Positions 34,682 to 42,015 of a stretch of DNA of 64,000 nucleotides are shown here, piece after piece (position 1 is the first letter of the stretch; each line of letters begins with the position of its first letter). The notes beneath the pieces are model-generated. The model was not told the origin of the DNA. It saw nothing but the letters and a program-made list of their open reading frames with translations, and searched no databases. The translations under genes and the position numbers were made by a program. The stretch comes from DATBSK01 sp964501785 (GTDB lineage Bacteria > Actinomycetota > Acidimicrobiia > IMCC26256 > PALSA-555), in contig CAZCUD010000004.1 of the NCBI GenBank assembly GCA_964501785.1, positions 256,642-320,641 of the forward strand, given 5' to 3'.

Positions 34682-35563
34682 TCAGGCATCGGAACGGATC
34701 GGGTTCCGAATCCATCCGATGCCACCGATGCTTGCGACCATCACTTCGCCGGCGTGGACCTCGCCGACACCTGGCGGTGCGCCGGTGAGGATGAGGTCGC
34801 CCGGGTAGAGGCGCATCACCGACGATGCATACGAGATGATGCCTTCGATGCCGACGAGCAGTCCGCTCGTGCTCGCCTCCTGACGCAGCTGGCCGTCGAC
34901 CTCGAGTCTGACCTGGAGGTTCTGCGGGTCGGTGATCTCGTCGGCGGTCGTGATCCACGGGCCGACGGGCGTGAACGTGTCGTAGCTCTTGCGTCGCGAG
35001 CGGTCCCCGTCCCCGCGCACCGTCATGTCGAGCGCGATCGTGTAGCCCAGGATGTGGTCGCGCGCGCTCGACGCCGGGATGTCACGGCCCGCCCGTCCGA
35101 TCACGATCGTGAGCTCGGCTTCATGATGGATCTCGCGGCCCTCCGAGACCAGCGCGGACGGTAGGACGACCGCCTCGTCGGGTCCGATGATCGATGACGG
35201 CGACTTCAGGAAGACGTCGAAGTCGAGCAGCCACGGTTCCGCCTTCGTCGGCATTCGTCGAAGGACGTCATCGCGCATCTCGATGACGTGCTCGCGGTAG
35301 TTCGAGGCCGCCGCGAGGATCTTTCCTGGGTTCAGCGCGGGCGATCGCAGTCGCACATCGGGGAGCGGGCGGGCCCGACGTCGGGTCGGCGCGGCGAGGA
35401 GCTGCGGCCGCAGCTCCTCGAAGTCGCGGCACATCCTGACCCACCAGCCGGCACCGAACGGGTCGGTGTCGTGATCGGGGACGAGGTCGGTGCAATCGAC
35501 GATCGTGCCGGCGTCGGCGTCGACGAGACCGACGCGCCACTCGTCGAAGAGCGCCAACTTCAT
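34682..35563 (-). CDS. Fumarylacetoacetate hydrolase family protein, likely fumarylpyruvate hydrolase
   Basis: 293 residues from ATG 35563. FAH fold with the metal set EIHHEAELTIVIG (two acidic ligands) and YTIALDMT, and the PGDLILTGAPPGVGEV signature. Members split beta-diketo acids such as fumarylpyruvate into fumarate and pyruvate. Adjacent to a maleylpyruvate isomerase and given gentisate dioxygenase in the window, the role in the gentisate lower pathway is well supported though not proven. Confidence 0.8.
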   Translation of the reverse strand: MKLALFDEWRVGLVDADAGTIVDCTDLVPDHDTDPFGAGWWVRMCRDFEELRPQLLAAPTRRRARPLPDVRLRSPALNPGKILAAASNYREHVIEMRDDVLRRMPTKAEPWLLDFDVFLKSPSSIIGPDEAVVLPSALVSEGREIHHEAELTIVIGRAGRDIPASSARDHILGYTIALDMTVRGDGDRSRRKSYDTFTPVGPWITTADEITDPQNLQVRLEVDGQLRQEASTSGLLVGIEGIISYASSVMRLYPGDLILTGAPPGVGEVHAGEVMVASIGGIGWIRNPIRSDA

Positions 35564-35633
35564 GGGTCGGTGCTCAAGGGTCGTGGCGCTGTGGTCTGTA
35601 CGCGATCGCCGGCACTCTCGAGAGGCCTGCCCG

Positions 35634-36368
35634 TCAGAGCCAGGCCGGAACTTCGGGCCGTGCTCCGGTGGATGCGGTGAGTGCCTGACCGGCACTCCGG
35701 CCCAAGAGCCAGGCGAGGATGTCAGCCGACCGACCGTCGACCACGCACCGATCCGAGTCCTCCGGTCCGACCGACCAGCTCGCCTCGAGATCCGAAGCGA
35801 CGAGCTCCATCGAGCTGAAATCGGGTCGACTCGTGAACGTGCGCGCGAGCTCGTCGAGGAACGCACGGACCAGCGCGGGCGGGAAGTCATCGAACGACGC
35901 GCCAGACCTGAGGTCGACGGCATGGACCCACACCTCGCGGACGCGCATCCAGAGCACCTCCGCGGCGGGGATCGTCCGTCCGGTGCGGGTCCGAACCTCG
36001 GCCAGCCAGGCCGCAGCGGGATGCGACGCGATCGCATCGGCGAACCGGCGCTCGGCGAGTTCGAGGTCCGACCGCAGGTCATCGCTCGACAACAGGACAG
36101 TGGTTCGGATCTCTGAGTCCCTTTGCTCGTCGTTCACGTACATCGGTGTCTCGACGCCGGTGCGCGCCCAGAGCAGCAGGTTGTTCAGCGCGTCAGCATT
36201 CCGGGCGACGTGCGCGACGACGTGCGCACGACTCCATCCGGGCAGGATCGACGGCCCGGTGAGATCGCGATCATCGAGCGCAGAGACCGCGCGGTCGAAC
36301 TCGCGCGTACCCTGCTCGACCCAGCCGCGCCACACCCTCACATCGTGTGACCGCGCTTCGGCGTTCAT
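35634..36368 (-). CDS. Mycothiol-dependent maleylpyruvate isomerase family protein
   Basis: 244 residues. The DinB-like metal fold is shown by LPGWSRAHVVAHVARNADAL (H49, H53) and REVWVHAVDL (Glu-x3-His), which together supply the zinc ligands in the family. QRDSEI after TPMYVNDE is also typical. It converts maleylpyruvate to fumarylpyruvate with mycothiol as cofactor, which points to an actinomycete. Seventy bases upstream of the FAH gene start, same strand, likely one operon. Confidence 0.82.
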   Translation of the reverse strand: MNAEARSHDVRVWRGWVEQGTREFDRAVSALDDRDLTGPSILPGWSRAHVVAHVARNADALNNLLLWARTGVETPMYVNDEQRDSEIRTTVLLSSDDLRSDLELAERRFADAIASHPAAAWLAEVRTRTGRTIPAAEVLWMRVREVWVHAVDLRSGASFDDFPPALVRAFLDELARTFTSRPDFSSMELVASDLEASWSVGPEDSDRCVVDGRSADILAWLLGRSAGQALTASTGARPEVPAWL

Positions 36369-36901
36369 GCTGCCCCCGGTGAGAGCTCGGACCCGTGACG
36401 CAAAGTGGACGAGGCAAGGTCAACGAACCGCCGGTCGTCGCGTCGAAGGGAATGATTCGACGATATCGTACGTCGACGTCGCGACGTCCGACTCCGACCG
36501 GATCGATCGTCGGTGGCACCGGGCTCCTCGGCGACCCCGGTCGTCCTCGATGGGCTCCCGCCGCGTGCCCTCGGCGAGCTCCTGATCGTTGGTCTCTCGA
36601 CCGCGGACCTGCGCGATGACTTTCGCTCGTCGTCACTCGCGCTCGCTCGAGAAGCGACCGGCACGGTTGCGTACGTGATGCCGCCGCTCCGGAGCCCATC
36701 GACGAATGCGTTGCTTCGCAAGGAGGGGTGTCGGGGTGATCACGGTCGTCGGTACCGAGCTCGGACGCGGCCGCGTCGGCAGCCACTGCATGACCTGCCC
36801 GCTCGTCCGCGACGGGGTCGAGGGCTGAGGCTTCGCGAAGACGCATCCCTTGCCCCCGGTTTGGGTAGGAGCGAGCGAAGGCGCGAGAAGGAGGCAGCAC
36901 G
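36369..36901. other. Gap without a recognised gene
   Basis: This 533-base stretch holds the promoter side of the isomerase gene and a series of short CG-rich palindromes (for example GACGTCGCGACGTC at 36475-36488). A plus-strand open frame from 36513 has no family resemblance and runs out of phase into the next remnant. I see no convincing gene here. Confidence 0.4.
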
Positions 36902-36994
36902 ATGCCCGAGGACCCGTTGCAAGAGGACGTGCCAGCGGCGCTGGGCAAGACGTTCGGTGTCGAAGGTGCCGACGACCGGAGGCCCGAGGCGTGA
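36902..36994 (+). CDS. Small 30-residue ORF coupled to the dehydrogenase remnant
   Basis: MPEDPLQEDVPAALGKTFGV followed by EGADDRRPEA. It has a GAAGGAGG site upstream and its stop overlaps the GTG of the following dehydrogenase remnant (GTGA), the same coupling used by real genes here. It could be a small accessory peptide of the dehydrogenase or a remnant of the same lost operon. Too short for any function call. Confidence 0.35.
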   Translation: MPEDPLQEDVPAALGKTFGVEGADDRRPEA

Positions 36995-37122
36995 GAGCAC
37001 TGACCTGGCACGGACGCCGCGACGTGCGCGTCGACGACTCCCCGATCCCGCCATCGAGGAGTCGACCGACGCGATCATGCGCGTCACCTCGTCCGGTCTC
37101 TGTGGCTCCGACCTCCACCTTG
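36991..37122 (+). pseudogene. Truncated, frameshifted zinc-dependent alcohol/formaldehyde dehydrogenase
   Basis: GTG 36991 starts VRALTWHGRRDVRVDDSPIP, then the frame shifts by one base near 37050 and continues with IEESTDAIMRVTSSGLCGSD and LHL before resemblance ends at about 37122. This is the classic N-terminus of a medium-chain zinc dehydrogenase (catalytic-zinc CGSD motif). Roughly the first 45 of ~380 residues remain. The abrupt loss of homology coincides with the start of more AT-rich DNA and marks the left end of the ubiquitin-like island. Confidence 0.7.
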
Positions 37123-37326
37123 ATCCGCCCCGTGCCGAGACCGCTAGACGGCACATCGAGGCTTGCCATGTGAGCGACGCTGCGGCAAGGACGACGCAAG
37201 GATCGACACGACGAGTGTCAGTGTGTCGGCGGCTGAGTTCTTCAACTGGTTCTGGCCCTGTGCGCTTCACTCTGCGACGTTACGGAACGCTCCAGAGCAA
37301 GAGGCAAGTGGCCGATTCTGCCTTGC

Positions 37327-37915
37327 TTAAGAGGCTGGCTGTGCCAACTGGTGTGACTCCGCGCGCGCGAGGACATTGATCCACACCTGCGGTGTTGTGG
37401 AGCGTTCAATGCGGATCGGTGTGGTTCCGTGTCCGTAGAAGGCATCGACGGGATCACCGATCGTGATGCTGGCGTTGTGTTCGATGGCGTACGAGATTGC
37501 GGCGAGCTCGATGTCGAAGGGCGAGTCGTACGAGTGGGCGATTAAGACCGCCGGCTTGCCATTGCGGTTCCATAGAGTCCCGTGGTCAAGCAACTCGCGG
37601 TACGAACTCAAGCAACACTCGGCATGCTCGTAGCCGGGCTTCTTGCCGCGCAATCCATGACCACATGCTCGACGCCGCGACCTTGTCAGGAATCGCGCAT
37701 CGGCCCAATGGCTTCGTTGTTGAATGTATTCTTCGGGTGTCGGGCTGTCCGCGTAGGCCATCAAGCGAGCGTAGGTCCTCAGGTCCGCTTCCGAGTCGAA
37801 TGGTGGCAGCGAGCGGTGCGGTGTCCGTAGCGCAGAGAAGCGGTCGCCTTAGGGATTGCCACGTTGCGTAGTAGCGCGGGTTCGTGCGCTTCCTCGGCGT
37901 GCGGGAATGAGACAA
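37327..37915 (-). pseudogene. Frameshifted hypothetical gene of the island
   Basis: Two overlapping minus-strand frames read as one protein if a base is restored near 37850. The first (from TTG 37915) gives MSHSRTPRKRTNPRYYATWQ; the second continues with GDRFSALRTPHRSLPPFDSE and ADLRTYARLMAYADSPTPEE down to the stop at 37327. The joined product would be near 195 residues. The downstream frame alone (ATG 37761 to 37327, 144 residues) may still be translated. No family recognised. It lies 3' of the Cas2-like gene, same strand, so it may be a last operon member. Confidence 0.4.
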
Positions 37916-37946
37916 CAGGCTTCTGCTGCGAGCCCGAGCGCATTTC

Positions 37947-38222
37947 TTAGAAGGTTGCCTTCAGCCACTTTGACCCGCTGGCATTGAAGCCGGTCCAGGC
38001 GCGTGCGTCATCGGTGACGTTGATCACGACGAGTTCGTCATCATCGTCGATGTACGATTTCAGTTCGTCGCGCACGGCCTTTGCCGACTTCGTGGTCTTG
38101 ATGAGCCATGTCGAGTCAAGGTGGTGCCACCAGTCGCCGTAGCCCTCCTTGAGCTGCTTGATGAGCGGGTCGTAGTCCTTGTTGGGCTTGTTGAGGTCGT
38201 AGCCGACCATCAGTGTTCCCAT
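37947..38222 (-). CDS. Cas2-like / SinR-family small protein
   Basis: 91 residues, ATG 38222 with GGAGGAG directly upstream, 12 bases after the E1-like gene. The sequence VGYDLNKPNKDYDPLIKQLK and WWHHLDSTWLIKTTKSAKAV, ending ARAWTGFNASGSKWLKATF, matches the so-called SinR family, a ferredoxin-like fold related to Cas2 and VapD. It is not part of a CRISPR locus here. Its tight linkage to a ubiquitin-like operon is the notable point. Function in the family is not established. Confidence 0.7.
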   Translation of the reverse strand: MGTLMVGYDLNKPNKDYDPLIKQLKEGYGDWWHHLDSTWLIKTTKSAKAVRDELKSYIDDDDELVVINVTDDARAWTGFNASGSKWLKATF

Positions 38223-38234
38223 GTCTCCTCCGGA

Positions 38235-39788
38235 CTAGTTCGCCTGGGGTTGAGTCGAAGATGTGGTGCCCGTCTTCGCGGGTGGCGTCGAGTACTTGGC
38301 CTTGTACGCGGATTGGTAGTCGGGGTCTTGGCAGATGCAGATCCCGCGACGGTCTTTCTGCGCTCGTTGCGTGACGAACTCCGGGAAGGGGCGGAGCAGA
38401 TCGATGCGCGACACGGTTGTATCGCGTGCTTCGTCGCGCGCGAGCACGTCTGCGACCAAGCGGCCTGCCAGCAACACACCGGCGAGCGCCGATTGGTGCG
38501 CGACGGGTACGTGCACCGCCGCGGCGGGTCGTCCGATCCGATCGAGGGGGATCACCGCGCCGCCGCAGACACCTTCTGTATAGAGGGTTCGGATTGGTCG
38601 GGAGCGGAAGGGCTCCAGTCTTTCGAGCGGGATCTCGAGCCCGCTGGCGATGCTTTCGAGCAGGTCCGGTGGTACGGGTTCGTTGGTGTGGAGCAGCTGT
38701 CGGATTCGGAGGTCGTGTTCCTCGCCGAGCCCGAGCGCAGCGCCGATCAAGCGATCGTCGCTGGGAGTGGGCCCGTTCGGAAGGTAGAAGCAGGACAGAC
38801 ATGCCCCAGAGTCGGTCCAGGGGTGGACGGAGACGCCCAGGTCTTCGGGCTGGGTCCATGCGTTGGCGATCCAGCGGGGAAGGGTGGCTTGGACGTGCCG
38901 GCGGTCGGCGGCCGAGTCGAGGGCGACGAGGACCCGGTCCCACTGGTAGCCGTTGGTGGCGACGAACTCGTCCCAGGACTGCTGGTGCGCGATGGCATGC
39001 AGCGGCGGTCGGAACTGTTCGGCGGCGAGGGTGACCTTGATGGCGTCTTCGTCGGCGCGGGTGGTGAGGATGTAGCGCTGGAGGTTGCTGAGTTCGATCG
39101 TCTCCGGGTCGACCAAGTGGAGTTCTCCCCGGAGGGCCATTCGCTGCAATGCCCAGGTGACGGCGTTGCCGATCGCGCCGACACCGGCCAGCGCGATAGT
39201 GCCGATGTCCAGGTTGTCGGCGATCGTTGCGTTGCGTTGCGTGGCGTGGGGCTCGAGGTCGAGGGTGGAGAAGGTCGTGTCGGGGTCTAGTTGCAGCGCG
39301 CCTTCGGGAAGGAACACGTGGCGAAAGACGCGTGCGGCGGCGAGGCAGGCGGCGGCGCCGGCACCGAAGGGGTTGTTTGATCCGCCGATCGGGACGTCGG
39401 GAGACGACGTACAGAGTGCATCCCAGCCGTCGCTTCCCGCAAAGAATTGCACGGGTGCGATCGGCTCCGCTTCTGACCCTACGGAGATGGCAACGAGTGC
39501 GGTGGCGGCAGGTGCGAACTCGATGTTGGGGTTGATCGCCCGCGCGAGGTTCTGGTGCGCGTGGACGAGGTCGTCAGGACCGTGCAGCGCGAGTCGCGGA
39601 TAGAGCCGCGTCAGCAGGCGGATGAGGAGATCGCAGAGCGCTCGTCCCTCGGGCTGGTCCGTGTCGGGGCCGAGTGTCAGTCCGACCGTGGTTCCGTCGA
39701 GCCGCTCACGGATTGCTGATTCGGCCCATCCTTCGAGCAGTTGCGCCGTCGCGACCGCGGTGCGGTGGAAGTAGTCAGGCAGTGCCAT
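38235..39788 (-). CDS. E1-like (ThiF/MoeB) adenylating enzyme of a bacterial Ubl system
   Basis: 517 residues. A ThiF-type Rossmann domain in the middle has the nucleotide loop AGVGAIGN (202-207 core), the acidic residue in LVDPE (D227) and the NLQR arginine finger (235-238). A zinc site is suggested by C330-L-S-C333 and a late CIC (about 490). C408 in YTEGVCGGAVIP is a candidate thioester cysteine. The N-terminal ~185 residues are an additional, family-specific domain. It overlaps the JAMM gene by 14 bases. Activates the Ubl C-terminus with ATP and passes it to the E2-like protein by family logic. Confidence 0.78.
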   Translation of the reverse strand: MALPDYFHRTAVATAQLLEGWAESAIRERLDGTTVGLTLGPDTDQPEGRALCDLLIRLLTRLYPRLALHGPDDLVHAHQNLARAINPNIEFAPAATALVAISVGSEAEPIAPVQFFAGSDGWDALCTSSPDVPIGGSNNPFGAGAAACLAAARVFRHVFLPEGALQLDPDTTFSTLDLEPHATQRNATIADNLDIGTIALAGVGAIGNAVTWALQRMALRGELHLVDPETIELSNLQRYILTTRADEDAIKVTLAAEQFRPPLHAIAHQQSWDEFVATNGYQWDRVLVALDSAADRRHVQATLPRWIANAWTQPEDLGVSVHPWTDSGACLSCFYLPNGPTPSDDRLIGAALGLGEEHDLRIRQLLHTNEPVPPDLLESIASGLEIPLERLEPFRSRPIRTLYTEGVCGGAVIPLDRIGRPAAAVHVPVAHQSALAGVLLAGRLVADVLARDEARDTTVSRIDLLRPFPEFVTQRAQKDRRGICICQDPDYQSAYKAKYSTPPAKTGTTSSTQPQAN

Positions 39789-40266
39789 GAGGTGCTGTCG
39801 TGACAGTCAGGAGCGATTCGTGGGGCACTTCGAACCAGCCGTATTGGTCGAGGCGGTAGGCGGCGGTGGCTTCGTTGAGGAGACCATGAAACGCGAAGTC
39901 GGCCGCGACGACGGAGACTCCGCCAAGTGTTGTGACGATCGGGAAGCTGTCGTCGGTCTCGGAGTGATACGCGTCGGTCGGATGCGCATGAACCTGTACG
40001 GCCAGGGTCTCTTGGTTCTCGAATAGCCACGCGTTCAACGCGTGCAATGCGTCGCCGTCGACACGGACGAGGAGCCCGTCCGGGGTGCGGTATGCCGTCT
40101 GCGGCGGATAGTGCAGGCTTCGAACTTGGAACGCGGTTTCGTCGTGAGTGCCGCTCCACAGCACGAACGCTTCACAGTTCGAACGGCCAGCGTCCTGCAG
40201 GATGGCTTCGGTCTGCTCGATGATGCTCACCGGCACCGCGAATTGTGCGACGTCGACGAGGGTCAC
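39775..40266 (-). CDS. JAB/JAMM metallopeptidase (deubiquitinase-like)
   Basis: 163 residues from GTG 40266, overlapping the E2-like stop by GTGA; the longer frame upstream is shadow. The JAMM zinc set is intact: E32 in NCEAFVLWSG, then H93-A-H95 and S102-E-T-D105 in VHAHPTDAYHSETDD. Such peptidases in bacterial Ubl operons trim the Ubl tail and/or remove it from targets. The Ubl here has seven residues beyond Gly-Gly, fitting a processing role. Confidence 0.82.
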   Translation of the reverse strand: MTLVDVAQFAVPVSIIEQTEAILQDAGRSNCEAFVLWSGTHDETAFQVRSLHYPPQTAYRTPDGLLVRVDGDALHALNAWLFENQETLAVQVHAHPTDAYHSETDDSFPIVTTLGGVSVVAADFAFHGLLNEATAAYRLDQYGWFEVPHESLLTVTTAPHGTA

Positions 40267-40877
40267 GCCGGTGGTTCGCCAGTCTCGAGGAAGACCTGCG
40301 GCACAAGGTTTACGCCGTAGCCACGAATGGGATCGACGCCGTACTGCGCGATGACTTCGAGGATGCGGACGAGGCGTCCGGCCCCACTGGTTCGGTGCAG
40401 TTCCCACAGGTCACCGCTATGACCGGGGTGGTCGTGGTACTCGCGCACGCCGGCGATGCACAGGAAGGGGACCTCCTCGGGATGGTGGGCCTGCATGAGC
40501 GGTTGGGCGCCCTGCATCTGGAGCTGGGCGGCCATGCCGGGGATCGCGAGTGCCTGGCTGGGGAGCGCCTTGTTCAGGGTCGTGGGCAGGTCCTTGGCCA
40601 GGTAGGGCTCGCGGGTGAACGGGTCGGCCAGTCGGACCGAGGGTGGGCTGGCGTCGTAGTTCGAGTAGTCGAAGGCCACGCCGCAGACCACCGCGGGGGG
40701 TCGGAGCTTCGGAGTGGCGAGCACAACGAAGGCGAGGGGGAAGCATGCCTCGATGAGGAACCAACCGCGCGCCTCGTAGGTGGACCGCAGCGCGCGGAAC
40801 TCTTCGATTTCGCGATCGAACTTCTCGTGGGAGACGCCGGGATCAGCGAACTGGAGGGTCACCGCTGCCCCCGACAC
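40263..40877 (-). CDS. E2-like (UBC-fold) conjugating enzyme
   Basis: 204 residues from GTG 40877; GTG 40862 is an alternative. UBC-like features: ASPPSVRLADPFTREPYL (the Pro-rich strand region of E2 enzymes) and a conserved-looking active segment VPFLCIAGVREYHDHPGHSG with C140 as the candidate catalytic cysteine and histidines 148, 150 and 153. Start lies inside the 3' end of the Ubl gene (35-base overlap). Recognition rests on this motif plus the neighbours; the fold is inferred. Confidence 0.68.
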   Translation of the reverse strand: MSGAAVTLQFADPGVSHEKFDREIEEFRALRSTYEARGWFLIEACFPLAFVVLATPKLRPPAVVCGVAFDYSNYDASPPSVRLADPFTREPYLAKDLPTTLNKALPSQALAIPGMAAQLQMQGAQPLMQAHHPEEVPFLCIAGVREYHDHPGHSGDLWELHRTSGAGRLVRILEVIAQYGVDPIRGYGVNLVPQVFLETGEPPA

Positions 40878-41118
40878 CGGCCTTGAGGTTCAGGAAGAGG
40901 CGAACGTCAGGCGGGAAGTCGAATGATTCGATCTTCCGGCTCGGATCGAGCTCGACGCCGGCCGCATTTCGCAGCTCCCAGTTCTCGGGTGGCTGGCCGG
41001 CATTCCCTGTTTGGTGCAGTGCCTTGGGGATCACCGTATGGAGGGGCGCGTTGAGATTTGCCTCGACCACCGTCGGTTGGCCGTTCACGATGATCACGAG
41101 GTCGACCTTGTTTGCCAT
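40843..41118 (-). CDS. Ubiquitin-like protein (DUF2604-like)
   Basis: 91 residues, first gene of the operon. A beta-grasp ubiquitin-like domain is suggested by VDLVIIVNGQPTVVEANLNA at the start and a C-terminal strand DVRLFLNLKAGVGG followed by SGDPPVR. The Gly-Gly at 83-84 sits where ubiquitin has its conjugation site, and the seven-residue tail would have to be removed, presumably by the JAMM protein. Order Ubl, E2, peptidase, E1 is that of the bacterial ubiquitination-like (Bub, also called type II Bil) operons. Confidence 0.72.
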   Translation of the reverse strand: MANKVDLVIIVNGQPTVVEANLNAPLHTVIPKALHQTGNAGQPPENWELRNAAGVELDPSRKIESFDFPPDVRLFLNLKAGVGGSGDPPVR

Positions 41119-41157
41119 GGCATCTCCCGACAGCTAGCTCTCGTCGAGAAGTACGAT

Positions 41158-41186
41158 AATATACGGAATTCACAAGATCAAGTGAA
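41158..41186 (-). promoter_or_regulatory. AT-rich promoter of the Ubl operon
   Basis: Read on the minus strand: TTCACT (-35), 17-base spacer, TATATT (-10), ending 40 bases before the Ubl ATG. The AT-rich patch stands out in this GC-rich window. It lies in the divergent gap to the regulator gene at 41278. Confidence 0.5.
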
Positions 41187-41277
41187 GTCTGACCGGGGTC
41201 GAAGTCCTCGGGGGATCGGAGGGGTTAGCGTGCCCGCGACACTGGACGTCGCTGGGGCGAGGGGAAGGGAGCGACGG

Positions 41278-41997
41278 ATGGCGCTCGCGCATCTTCGACG
41301 GGTGAGGACGACGTACACCGGCGATCTCTCGGATCCAGAACGTGCGGCCGCAGTCCGAGACGAGCTGGTGCCGCCAACCATTTATCGAGGTTCGCAGACT
41401 GTCGTGCTCGATCTCAGCGGCAAACTGTTGACGCCAGCCGCGCTTCGTGAGCTTATCGTGCCACTCGGGCAAGGCATTCGGGGTGGCCTCTACGGCGACC
41501 TCAAGCTCGTGATCGCTTCGTCGGATGCGGCTACCCGTGAAGCGATCGATCTCATGGCGGCCGAGCACGAGCTCGCGATCTTCATTGCCGAGTCAACGTC
41601 GACCGAAGACGTCGATGACGCCCGCCCCGCTGGCGCATTGACCCCAGTCGACTTGGAAACGCTCGAAGAGTTGAAAGGTGTCGGCTGGCTCTCGACCGTC
41701 GCTGACCTTGCGGCATCGGTGGGCGTCGAGGCGAGCACGGCGACGAACCGGTTGGTGAATCTCGAGCGCAAGGGGTACGTCTACCGATTCCGGCGAGGGC
41801 GGAGCATCGGTGATCTCTTCAGCGATCCCCGGGCACCGATGGGTTTCGTGGTGGACGAGCCGGCACGCCCGTTGCGCGATGCGCTGCTGGAGCGCGGTAT
41901 TCCGACCGATCCGTATGACCGGTCACCACTGCGCCTTGAGGGTGAAGCGGCGGAGCGAGCAGCTGAAATCCTGCGCCGCCGCGGCAAAGCGCACTAG
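41278..41997 (+). CDS. Predicted regulator: STAS-like domain plus winged helix
   Basis: 239 residues from ATG 41278 (GGGAAGGGAG upstream); GTG 41230 also has a good site and would add 16 residues. The N-terminal half (TVVLDLSGKLLTPAALRELI ... GDLKLVIASSD) looks like a STAS-type alpha/beta domain. The C-terminal half is a MarR/ArsR-like winged helix (LSTVADLAASVGVEASTATN and LERKGYVYRFRRGRS). Divergent from the Ubl operon across 160 bases, so it probably controls it; such domain pairs are seen with defence loci. The assignment is by pattern, not close homology. Confidence 0.55.
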   Translation: MALAHLRRVRTTYTGDLSDPERAAAVRDELVPPTIYRGSQTVVLDLSGKLLTPAALRELIVPLGQGIRGGLYGDLKLVIASSDAATREAIDLMAAEHELAIFIAESTSTEDVDDARPAGALTPVDLETLEELKGVGWLSTVADLAASVGVEASTATNRLVNLERKGYVYRFRRGRSIGDLFSDPRAPMGFVVDEPARPLRDALLERGIPTDPYDRSPLRLEGEAAERAAEILRRRGKAH

Positions 41998-42015
41998 CCG
42001 CCCTGGTGTTGCGCG

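Noticed and set aside
36475..36488. 14-bp palindrome GACGTCGCGACGTC as an operator
   Set aside because: It lies in a run of CG-rich self-complementary hexamers that would arise often by chance here, and no promoter is evident near it.
37947..38222. Cas2 of a CRISPR-Cas locus
   Set aside because: No repeat-spacer array, no cas1 and no effector genes are present; the protein fits the SinR group better.
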